A DNA stretch of 6,181 nt from positions 1 through 6,181 of the forward strand of contig RGYL01000052.1 of the NCBI GenBank assembly GCA_010032085.1, read 5' to 3'. How positions within the stretch are numbered: position 1 is the stretch's first letter; every line of letters begins with the position of its first letter. Source of the stretch: Actinomycetota bacterium. GTDB lineage: Bacteria > Actinomycetota > Actinomycetes > Nanopelagicales > Nanopelagicaceae. The position numbers were made by a program, and so were the translations under genes. Below, one piece after another: positions 1 through 5,244 of this stretch. The notes beneath the pieces are model-generated. The model was given only the letters and a program-made list of their open reading frames with translations, did no database searches and was not told the origin of the DNA.

Positions 1-479
1 CAGGCCGCCATCGGCACCATTCTTTGTTCAGCGAACTCAGCTAAGAAATGCGCCTTAGCCCGTTGATCAACAATGTTTCCCTCGACCTGTCCAGTCAAAT
101 GTCCTGCTTCGACTTGCAACGAGTTTGCCCGGAGAAAATCCAATTCACAAAAGAAAGGAATCTGATTTAAAATTTGATAGAAACCACCAGTGACGGCACC
201 GAAGGCAATACCTTTCTCTCTGCAAAACGCGCGCAACTCCAGGGCACCGGGTGAAAGCTTTATCTCTGAGGCGACCTCCTTTAGGACTTCAAGTGAAATT
301 CCTTTTAAACATCCAACTCTTTCAATAAGGGCGGATTGAAAATCTAGTTCTCCGGCCATAGCTGCGCGGGTAATCTTTGCGACCTCTTGCCCATGTCCAC
401 TTCGTTGAGCCAATAAATCAATAACTTCTTGTTCAATGAGTGTTGAATCTACATCAGAGAGTACAAGGCGATATTTCAA
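1..479 (-). CDS. serB: Phosphoserine phosphatase, HAD catalytic domain (partial, C-terminus off the left edge)
   Basis: Cytoplasmic enzyme that hydrolyses O-phosphoserine to serine, the last step of serine synthesis. The 159 visible residues, read from a TTG at 479-477, show HAD motif I (SDVDSTL, nucleophile D9 and acid/base D11), substrate residues E18 and R54, motif II VTGGF (T97) and the motif III lysine K142. From memory, the Methanocaldococcus jannaschii enzyme uses D11, D13, E20, R56, S99 and K144, so every position is offset by exactly two. Motif IV (GDGxND) should lie just beyond base 1. The TTG start overlaps the stop of the upstream ACT-like gene as TTGA and has GGAG at 488-485. That start places the HAD domain where free-standing phosphatases begin. 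Many actinobacterial SerB proteins are instead ACT-HAD fusions, so this is either a real split or a one-base indel. The function is secure; the start is less so. Confidence 0.9.
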   Translation of the reverse strand, partial: MKYRLVLSDVDSTLIEQEVIDLLAQRSGHGQEVAKITRAAMAGELDFQSALIERVGCLKGISLEVLKEVASEIKLSPGALELRAFCREKGIAFGAVTGGFYQILNQIPFFCELDFLRANSLQVEAGHLTGQVEGNIVDQRAKAHFLAEFAEQRMVPMAA

Positions 480-736
480 AGAATCTCCATCGCGATATCA
501 AGATTTGCCCTCTTGCCCATAACCTCAAGCTCATCAGCAATAGCGATGGCGTGGGCTGGGTCTAATTTGATTTCCATTGCCAAGATAGTTCTTCCACCTA
601 AGTCAATGCGCTGACTTTCTCCCTTTTCATGTATGAAATCCTGCAAAGCCTTTTCGATAACTTGGTGTGCATTGGGACTAGTAGGCCCAGAAGCGAGAAT
701 TAACGCCCGGGCAGTTAGTAATGGAGTAGCAGACAC
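476..736 (-). CDS. ACT-like domain protein, N-terminal part of a split SerB
   Basis: An 86-residue protein starting at GTG (736-734); an in-frame TAA just upstream (748-746) rules out a longer form. The pattern of an early beta strand (residues 9-15), a helix (about 21-36) and later strand-helix-strand segments (about 42-86) resembles the regulatory ACT domain that precedes the HAD domain in actinobacterial SerB. The segment ending DIAMEIL also resembles, from memory, the end of the first half of the ACT region of Mycobacterium tuberculosis SerB2. The usual DxPG ligand turn is not evident; residues 15-22 read ASGPTSPN, so amino-acid binding may be altered or lost. The gene ends at TGA (478-476), inside the TTG start of the phosphatase gene. 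I infer that it is translated first and couples translation of SerB. It could act as a detached regulatory subunit, or be the front half of a fusion interrupted by an indel. Confidence 0.7.
   Translation of the reverse strand: MSATPLLTARALILASGPTSPNAHQVIEKALQDFIHEKGESQRIDLGGRTILAMEIKLDPAHAIAIADELEVMGKRANLDIAMEIL
484..488 (-). promoter_or_regulatory. Ribosome binding site for the TTG start of serB
   Basis: GGAGA lies inside the last codons of the ACT-like gene, four to five bases before the TTG at 479-477. It is the main evidence that the phosphatase has its own initiation site rather than being read only through a frameshift. Confidence 0.55.
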
Positions 737-742
737 TTCGCC

Positions 743-748
743 ATTTTA
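743..748 (-). promoter_or_regulatory. Candidate -10 box for the ACT/serB operon (leaderless)
   Basis: TAAAAT on the minus strand is followed by exactly six bases (GGCGAA) and then the GTG start at 736. This spacing would place the transcription start on the first base of the start codon, giving a leaderless mRNA. No good Shine-Dalgarno sequence sits at the normal distance, and no clear -35 box is visible. A second TAAAAT lies at 757-752. Confidence 0.5.
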
Positions 749-782
749 GTCATTTTAAAATCAACTCTCCTTGTTAAGCCGG

Positions 783-788
783 TATCTT
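783..788 (+). promoter_or_regulatory. Candidate -10 box for the ABC ATPase-ung operon (leaderless)
   Basis: TATCTT is followed by exactly six bases (TCCCTC) and then ATG at 795. The sequence before the ATG is pyrimidine-rich and cannot act as a Shine-Dalgarno site, which supports a leaderless start. The -35 region is not recognisable. Confidence 0.5.
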
Positions 789-794
789 TCCCTC

Positions 795-1580
795 ATGACC
801 GCCCTGCTTGAGTTAAAAGATGTAGTTGTTACTCGGGAGGGGCGAAATATTCTTGGCCCGATTAGCTGGCGCCTTGAACCAGGGCAGCGATGGGTAATTA
901 TTGGTCCAAACGGCGCCGGGAAAACCACATTGCTCCAATTGCTTGGGGCGTATCTGCATCCAACTAAAGGAGAGGTGAGGGTTTTAGGCAATCGCATTGG
1001 GGCGGTTGATCTTTTTGAGTTAAGGCCTCGGATTGGCCTTGCTTCCAGCGCACTTCAAGAACTTCTTCCCGCTGAAGAACTCGTCATGGATTTAGTTCTC
1101 ACAGCTGCTTACGCAATAGCTGGTCGATGGAATGAAGAGTATGACTTATGGGATGAGTCTCGAGCAAAAGCACTTCTCGATATTTTCGGGGTTCGTGAAT
1201 TAGCTGGCAGAACTTATGGAACCTTAAGTGAAGGAGAACGGAAGCGAGTACAGATTGCGCGTTCGCTTATGACAGATCCAGAAGTTCTCCTTCTTGATGA
1301 GCCCGCTGCCGGCCTCGATTTGGGCGGCCGAGAAGACATACTCAATCGAATTTCGAACTATCTCGATGTGGAGAACTCTCCGGCCTCAATTATTGTGACC
1401 CATCACATCGAAGAGATTCCGGTTGGAACAACGCATGCGTTGCTTTTAAAAGATGGAGCAGATTTTGCGAGCGGTGAAATAGCTCAAGTCATAACTTCTA
1501 TAAACCTAAATTCACTTTTCAATGTAAACGTCGAGGTACGAAATGAGGATGGGCGATATACAGCGCTCTCAAGGCGCTAG
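795..1580 (+). CDS. ABC transporter ATP-binding protein, COG1119 (ModF/YlmA-like)
   Basis: A 261-residue soluble ABC ATPase with one nucleotide-binding domain. Visible motifs are Walker A GPNGAGKTT (37-45), a Q-loop candidate Q88, the ABC signature LSEGERKRV (144-152), Walker B VLLLDEP (164-170), D-loop GLDL (173-176) and the switch histidine H203 in VTHH. The segment around 103-132 and the overall order fit COG1119. That family is annotated by similarity as molybdenum-type ATPases but often lacks a partner permease, and no permease or binding protein is encoded in this window. The true substrate or role is therefore unknown. The ATG at 795 is preferred over an upstream in-frame TTG (771), because the longer start adds an unconserved tail and would remove the fitted promoter. 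The gene overlaps ung by one base. As I recall, M. tuberculosis also has an ABC ATPase (Rv3041c) beside serB2, which supports a conserved neighbourhood. Confidence 0.88.
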   Translation: MTALLELKDVVVTREGRNILGPISWRLEPGQRWVIIGPNGAGKTTLLQLLGAYLHPTKGEVRVLGNRIGAVDLFELRPRIGLASSALQELLPAEELVMDLVLTAAYAIAGRWNEEYDLWDESRAKALLDIFGVRELAGRTYGTLSEGERKRVQIARSLMTDPEVLLLDEPAAGLDLGGREDILNRISNYLDVENSPASIIVTHHIEEIPVGTTHALLLKDGADFASGEIAQVITSINLNSLFNVNVEVRNEDGRYTALSRR

Positions 1581-2230
1581 TGCTCTTCCAGCAGATTCCA
1601 GAATTTTGGCGAAGCTTGCTTGCCATCCATGAAGAGAAGATAAACGAGATTGGAAGAGAGCTTGCGCGCCGTGCTGATTTAGGCGAGCGCATCCTGCCGG
1701 ATCGGAAGTTTGTTTTCCGAGCTTTGGAAATTCCGCCGGATGAGGTCAAAGTGATAATCATTGGCCAAGATCCATACCCCAATGCCCAAGATGCTTGCGG
1801 GCTTTCATTCTCAGTCTCGCCACGAAAATCTGGACTACCTGGTTCCTTAATGAATATTCAAAAGGAGATCTTGACGGATTTAGGTTCAACTGAAAGCGCC
1901 GATGGTGATCTAACTCGATGGGCCGATCAAGGGGTGATGCTTCTAAATCGTGTTTTAACGGTATCAGCAGGGGAGAGCGGTTCTCACGCAGGTCTTGGAT
2001 GGGAAGCGTTTACTCGCGATGTTGCACAAATTTGCGCGGATAAAGGAACCGTGGCGCTGCTCTGGGGAAATTCTGCCCGAGAATTAGCCCCACTCTTTCG
2101 CGAGGACTTTCGAATTGAGGGCGTCCATCCCAGCCCCTTATCGGCTCATAGGGGTTTTCTCGGATCGAAGCCTTTTTCGGCGGTTAATCGAATCCTGCAA
2201 GCTAATGGCAAGGAAGTAATTCGTTGGTGA
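1580..2230 (+). CDS. ung: Uracil-DNA glycosylase, family 1
   Basis: Removes uracil from DNA, whether from cytosine deamination or dUTP incorporation, as the first step of base-excision repair. The 216-residue length is normal. Catalytic motif A is GQDPYP (62-67) with D64 as the water-activating residue, followed by Y66 and the uracil-stacking F77 in GLSFSV. N123 in LLNRVLTV recognises the uracil edge. Motif B HPSPLSAHRGF begins at H183, with L187 as the likely DNA-intercalating residue. D64, Y66, F77 and N123 carry the same numbers as in E. coli Ung, which supports the chosen GTG start at 1580. The proline after GQDPY, where E. coli has histidine, is a variant known in actinobacteria. The start overlaps the ABC ATPase stop (TAGTG), with AAGG at 1571-1574 as a weak ribosome site, so the two genes are probably co-transcribed and translationally coupled. 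A strong terminator follows. Confidence 0.97.
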   Translation: MLFQQIPEFWRSLLAIHEEKINEIGRELARRADLGERILPDRKFVFRALEIPPDEVKVIIIGQDPYPNAQDACGLSFSVSPRKSGLPGSLMNIQKEILTDLGSTESADGDLTRWADQGVMLLNRVLTVSAGESGSHAGLGWEAFTRDVAQICADKGTVALLWGNSARELAPLFREDFRIEGVHPSPLSAHRGFLGSKPFSAVNRILQANGKEVIRW

Positions 2231-2234
2231 AATG

Positions 2235-2267
2235 AAGTGGGGCCCGGTTTCCCGAGCCCCACTTTTC
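2235..2267 (+). terminator. Intrinsic terminator after ung
   Basis: AAGTGGGGC (2235-2243) pairs perfectly with GCCCCACTT (2256-2264). After one C/A mismatch the stem extends with CGG/CCG around a TTTC loop. The T-rich tail TTTTCT (2263-2268) ends the plus-strand operon. The permease gene on the other strand stops at 2282, so the hairpin may also help end that transcript, although its minus-strand tail (CATTTC) is poorer. Confidence 0.85.
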
Positions 2268-2281
2268 TAGATCAGAAAGTA

Positions 2282-3712
2282 CTATCCAATCCAAGTATTG
2301 ATTGGGTCGCTCAAGAAGTAAACCATGAAGAGACCTGCAACCAATAGTAGAAGTGGATGTACATCTTTCATTCTTCCCTGGAAGAGACGAATGACGACAT
2401 ATGAAACGAAGCCAGCGCCAATACCTACAGAGATGTTGTAAGTAAATGGCATCAAGATGATAGTTAGGAAGGCTGGAATTGCGATTCCATAATCTTCCCA
2501 ATCAATCGACTTGATCTGGGTCATCATCAAGAAACCTACGATGATGAGTGCTGGTACTGCTGCTTCGTAAGGAATGATCGCAACTAGTGGTGAGAGGAAA
2601 GTGGTCAACAAGAAGAGCACGCCAGTTACAACTGAAGCGAGTCCGGTTCTTGCACCTTCTCCTACGCCCGATGCGGATTCAATATAGGAAGTATTGCTGG
2701 ATACTGATGCTGCGCCTCCGGCCATCGCACCAAGAGAATCAACAAGAAGAATTCTCTCTGCCTTTGGCGGAGTTCCATCCTTATCGTTCAATCCAGATTC
2801 TTGACCGATAGCAGTCATTGTTCCCATAGTGTCGAAGAAGTCAGCGAGCAAGAGTGTAAAAACGAGAAGTAACGCCGTAATCAGCGGAACGCGCTCGAAA
2901 GATCCAAAGAGGTTGAAATCTCCAAGCAAAGAGAAGTTTGGAGTTGCTACAACGTCAGAAGGAAGAGCTGGAACGTTTAGGTTCCATCCTTTCGGGTTAG
3001 TGTTGGTGCCATCAAATAGCGGGCCAATCTTGAATGCGTTTTCGATGGCGATTGCTAATCCGGTCGAAACGACAATGCCAAGAAGTAGAGCGGCCTTAAT
3101 CTTGCGGATCATGAGACCGATGGTTAAAAAGAGACCGAAAGCAAATACGACTATCGGCCATCCAACTAACTCGCCGCCATCACCAAGAGTGACAGGGACT
3201 GGGCCTTGTGCGGTACGGCGAACAAAACCAGAATCGACAAGTCCGATTAAGGCGATGAATAAACCGATACCGACCGAGATTGCGATCTTTAACTGCGTTG
3301 GAACTGCGCGGAAAACCGCTGTTCTAAAGCCAGTTAGAACCAAGACCGTGATGATGATGCCTTCTAGGACTACTAATCCCATTGCATCTTTCCAAGTCAT
3401 CTGTGAGGCAATACCGACGGCAACGAAGGTATTTAGACCCAATCCGGTGGCGAGCGCGAGTGGGAAATTTGCCACAACGCCCATGAGGATTGAGAGAACT
3501 CCTGCAACTAATGCAGTTGCAGCAGCAATAAGTGCGAGGTTCGGAGCATCTCCGCCACCGATGTATTTACCATCGGCATCCTTGGCCAGACCAATGATCA
3601 AGGGATTGAGCGCAACGATGTAGGCCATGGTGAAGAAGGTGACAATTCCGCCACGAATCTCGGTACCTACAGTTGAACCGCGTTCAGATATTTTGAAGAA
3701 TTTATCCAGCAT
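2282..3712 (-). CDS. NCS2 family purine permease (AzgA/PbuG-like)
   Basis: A 476-residue inner-membrane nucleobase:cation symporter, most likely importing adenine, guanine and/or hypoxanthine for salvage. Family marks in order are TMAYI followed by NP (28-37), the glycine-rich ATGLGLNTF segment (88-96), LLADFFDTMGT (288-298) and SSNTSYIESASGVGEGARTGL (338-358). The acidic residues of the DFFDT and YIES motifs correspond to the substrate-site region in this family. Hydrophobic segments throughout fit the 14-helix NCS2 fold. A hydrophilic loop at about 228-265 separates the two halves. The ATG at 3712 is chosen because AAGGAAG sits just upstream; an in-frame TTG at 3733 would add seven residues. 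The exact base specificity cannot be read from sequence. The gene follows the YczE-type gene on the same strand after 110 bases and ends convergently with ung at the shared hairpin. Confidence 0.93.
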   Translation of the reverse strand: MLDKFFKISERGSTVGTEIRGGIVTFFTMAYIVALNPLIIGLAKDADGKYIGGGDAPNLALIAAATALVAGVLSILMGVVANFPLALATGLGLNTFVAVGIASQMTWKDAMGLVVLEGIIITVLVLTGFRTAVFRAVPTQLKIAISVGIGLFIALIGLVDSGFVRRTAQGPVPVTLGDGGELVGWPIVVFAFGLFLTIGLMIRKIKAALLLGIVVSTGLAIAIENAFKIGPLFDGTNTNPKGWNLNVPALPSDVVATPNFSLLGDFNLFGSFERVPLITALLLVFTLLLADFFDTMGTMTAIGQESGLNDKDGTPPKAERILLVDSLGAMAGGAASVSSNTSYIESASGVGEGARTGLASVVTGVLFLLTTFLSPLVAIIPYEAAVPALIIVGFLMMTQIKSIDWEDYGIAIPAFLTIILMPFTYNISVGIGAGFVSYVVIRLFQGRMKDVHPLLLLVAGLFMVYFLSDPINTWIG

Positions 3713-3714
3713 TT

Positions 3715-3721
3715 CTTCCTT
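3715..3721 (-). promoter_or_regulatory. Ribosome binding site of the purine permease
   Basis: AAGGAAG lies about four to six bases before the ATG at 3712-3710. It favours this ATG over the in-frame TTG at 3733, and contrasts with the leaderless-looking starts of four other genes in the window. Confidence 0.65.
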
Positions 3722-3724
3722 CCA

Positions 3725-3741
3725 TCTCACCAAAGGTGAGA
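3725..3741. repeat. Short perfect inverted repeat in the permease leader
   Basis: TCTCACC and GGTGAGA form a 7-bp stem with a three-base loop. It lies immediately upstream of the permease ribosome binding site in the minus-strand mRNA. It could be an operator half-site pair or an RNA hairpin affecting initiation. It is not followed by a T-run on the minus strand, so it is not a terminator for that strand. Confidence 0.5.
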
Positions 3742-3775
3742 GATCGCTAATTTTTTAACGGTGGTGGTTGCGACA

Positions 3776-3797
3776 CCGCGTGGAGGCAGTCCACGGG
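3776..3797. repeat. Imperfect inverted repeat between the YczE-type gene and the permease
   Basis: CGTGGA (3779-3784) and TCCACG (3790-3795) form a stem with a GGCAG loop. Two further C-G pairs form past a bulged G at 3778. It lies 26 bases after the YczE-type stop codon and has no T-tract in the minus direction. It may stabilise or partly terminate the upstream transcript; the function is not established. Confidence 0.35.
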
Positions 3798-3822
3798 CTG
3801 AGGGAAGGCTTAAACCTAAGTC

Positions 3823-4485
3823 CTACCGAGGAGTAATTCGGGATACGACACCAAGGGATATGGCAACGGAATGGCCGATAAGTAGCGCAAATAGCGCAGT
3901 GCCCACTCCTAGGGTGCCACCAAGAAGCCATCCGAGCGCCAATACAAAGAGCTCTATGCCAAGGCGAACTCGTCCAACTCTTACCCCGGTTCTCACGTGC
4001 AGAGCGGTCATCCAGCCATCGCGAGGTCCTGGCCCAAGTCCACAAGATAAATAGACCGCAGTTCCGATACCGACCATGACGATACCGATGAGAACATATG
4101 AAATTCTTAGTGGTAAAAAGTCTTGGGCAGGGAAAATGTGCATTCCTAAATCAATCGCACCAGCAACAATCAAAATATTTGAAACTGTTCCAAAACCGGG
4201 TCGCTCCTTCAAGGGCAACCAGAGGGCCAGAACTAGCGCACTCACAAGCAAAGTTGACAGACCAATCGAAATTTCAAGTTGTTTCGAGATTCCCTGCGCC
4301 AGTACTGACCAAGGAGCATTTCCTAATTCAGATTTGATAAGAAGTGAGTCGCCCAGACCAAAAACTAAGAGTCCAGAAAAGAGTATCGAAATCCTTTTAC
4401 CGGAGATATCCCAACGATGAGAGGCCGTCCAGGACATGTGAGGCACAGTTTTATGTGGCGTAAAGATCCGTAGAAACGCTCTCAC
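3823..4485 (-). CDS. YczE/YyaS/YitT-type integral membrane protein
   Basis: A 220-residue polytopic membrane protein of unknown molecular function, matching the YczE (COG2364) type. The first hydrophobic segment (about 33-50) leads into KSELGNAPWSVLAQGIS (51-67). Further segments lie near 73-92, 98-118, 127-147 and 165-213. The conserved loop CGLGPGPRDGWMTAL (148-162) is the family's most recognisable mark. About 30 residues precede the first membrane helix and carry several basic residues, suggesting a cytoplasmic N-terminus. The GTG at 4485 is preferred because a TAGGGT box lies exactly six bases upstream; an ATG at 4437 would also leave the membrane core intact. The gene diverges from the DUF554 gene, with 27 bases between the two start codons. 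In Bacillus, YczE has been linked to surfactin/antibiotic production, but no such genes are seen here and that role should not be transferred. Confidence 0.82.
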   Translation of the reverse strand: MRAFLRIFTPHKTVPHMSWTASHRWDISGKRISILFSGLLVFGLGDSLLIKSELGNAPWSVLAQGISKQLEISIGLSTLLVSALVLALWLPLKERPGFGTVSNILIVAGAIDLGMHIFPAQDFLPLRISYVLIGIVMVGIGTAVYLSCGLGPGPRDGWMTALHVRTGVRVGRVRLGIELFVLALGWLLGGTLGVGTALFALLIGHSVAISLGVVSRITPR

Positions 4486-4491
4486 AATTCA

Positions 4492-4497
4492 ACCCTA
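4492..4497 (-). promoter_or_regulatory. Candidate -10 box for the YczE-type gene (leaderless)
   Basis: TAGGGT on the minus strand is followed by six bases (TGAATT) and GTG at 4485, so the mRNA would start on the start codon. No Shine-Dalgarno sequence is present between box and start. The box is separated by only three bases from the opposing -10 box of the DUF554 gene. Confidence 0.5.
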
Positions 4498-4500
4498 GCG

Positions 4501-4506
4501 TAGACT
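4501..4506 (+). promoter_or_regulatory. Candidate -10 box for the DUF554 gene (leaderless)
   Basis: TAGACT is followed by six bases (CCATAG) and GTG at 4513, the start supported by the family's typical N-terminus. The paired boxes read CTA-GCG-TAG around 4499, a small symmetric centre. No convincing -35 element is visible for either direction. Confidence 0.5.
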
Positions 4507-4512
4507 CCATAG

Positions 4513-5241
4513 GTGTTTATAGGAATTGGGACTGTGATTAATGTAATCGCAATCCTTATCGGTACCGTGACAGGCAAGATTGCGGGCAAACGTTTTACAG
4601 AGCGAACGCGAAATCTACTTACTGACATCCTCGGGATCATTACTTTGATCAGCGCGGCTTCAGCTCTTATTTCACTTTGGGACTCCGAATTTGTCTCGAT
4701 ACTTCCAACTGGTGGACCAATCTTGGTGATTCTTGCTGCACTAATTCTCGGTGGGTTGCTGGGTTCATTTCTTAATCTTGAGATGCGACTTGAGAACTTA
4801 GGGAGTTCACTCAAGCGTCGATTTGATACGGGTGAATCCTCGTTTGTCGAAGGGTTCGTAACCGCTTCTCTTCTCTTTGTAATTGGCCCGCTCGCCATAT
4901 TGGGCAGCATCAGCGATGGCATGAGCACTGGCGTTGAGCAACTTCTTCTCAAGAGCACACTTGATTTCTTTGCCTCGATCGCCTTTGCGGCTGCACTTGG
5001 CTGGGGAGTTGCCTTCTCGGCGATACCAGTCGCTCTCTATCAAGGTTTATGGACATTAGTCGGACTGGCGCTGGGCTCTGTTCTTTTGGATTATCAAGTA
5101 GTTGCGATGACAGCTACGGGAGGAGTCCTCTTAATTGGCATCGGATTAAAACTACTTCGCATTAAGGATATTGCTATTGGAAACTTGTTACCTGCTTTAG
5201 CGCTCGCGCCGATAATCGCAGCGGTTGCGGTGCAGTTTTAG
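4513..5241 (+). CDS. DUF554 family membrane protein (YqgA-like)
   Basis: A 242-residue inner-membrane protein. The N-terminus MFIGIGTVINVIAILIG (1-17) is the standard opening of DUF554 proteins and fixes the GTG start. Other family marks are the loop-plus-helix FVEGFVTASLLFVIGPLAILGS (111-132), ISDGM (133-137), and the stretch from K147 through LDFFASIAFAAALGWGVAFSA to the IPVALYQG end near 178. Hydrophobic segments near 3-20, 36-55, 69-86, 115-131, 152-190, 197-212 and 222-240 suggest about seven or eight membrane passes. The function is unknown; a transporter role is often assumed by fold but is not demonstrated by anything here. The gene diverges from the YczE-type gene and runs tail to tail into the alcohol dehydrogenase gene with only three bases between stop codons and no terminator hairpin. 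Confidence 0.9.
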   Translation: MFIGIGTVINVIAILIGTVTGKIAGKRFTERTRNLLTDILGIITLISAASALISLWDSEFVSILPTGGPILVILAALILGGLLGSFLNLEMRLENLGSSLKRRFDTGESSFVEGFVTASLLFVIGPLAILGSISDGMSTGVEQLLLKSTLDFFASIAFAAALGWGVAFSAIPVALYQGLWTLVGLALGSVLLDYQVVAMTATGGVLLIGIGLKLLRIKDIAIGNLLPALALAPIIAAVAVQF

Positions 5242-5244
5242 GGA

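Noticed and set aside
476..484. CTTTGA at the end of the ACT-like gene resembles the prfB (release factor 2) programmed +1 frameshift site.
   Set aside because: The SerB catalytic domain is in the -1 frame relative to the ACT-like gene, so a +1 shift would not join them. No canonical -1 slippery heptamer is present either.
771..794. In-frame TTG at 771 as the start of the ABC ATPase.
   Set aside because: It adds eight unconserved residues and would place the -10 candidate inside the coding region. The ATG at 795 fits the family N-terminus directly before the first beta strand.
2829..3623. A 264-codon plus-strand open frame opposite the permease.
   Set aside because: It is the complement of a clearly recognisable NCS2 permease. 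Its translation is basic and proline-rich with no domain sense, as expected of a shadow frame.
3725..3756. Hairpin followed by a T-run on the plus strand, resembling a terminator.
   Set aside because: Nine bases separate the stem from the TTTTTT run, and no plus-strand gene ends there.
4482..4958. A 158-codon minus-strand open frame opposite the DUF554 gene.
   Set aside because: It lies antisense to a well-conserved membrane protein and covers the promoter of that gene. Its translation shows no recognisable family.
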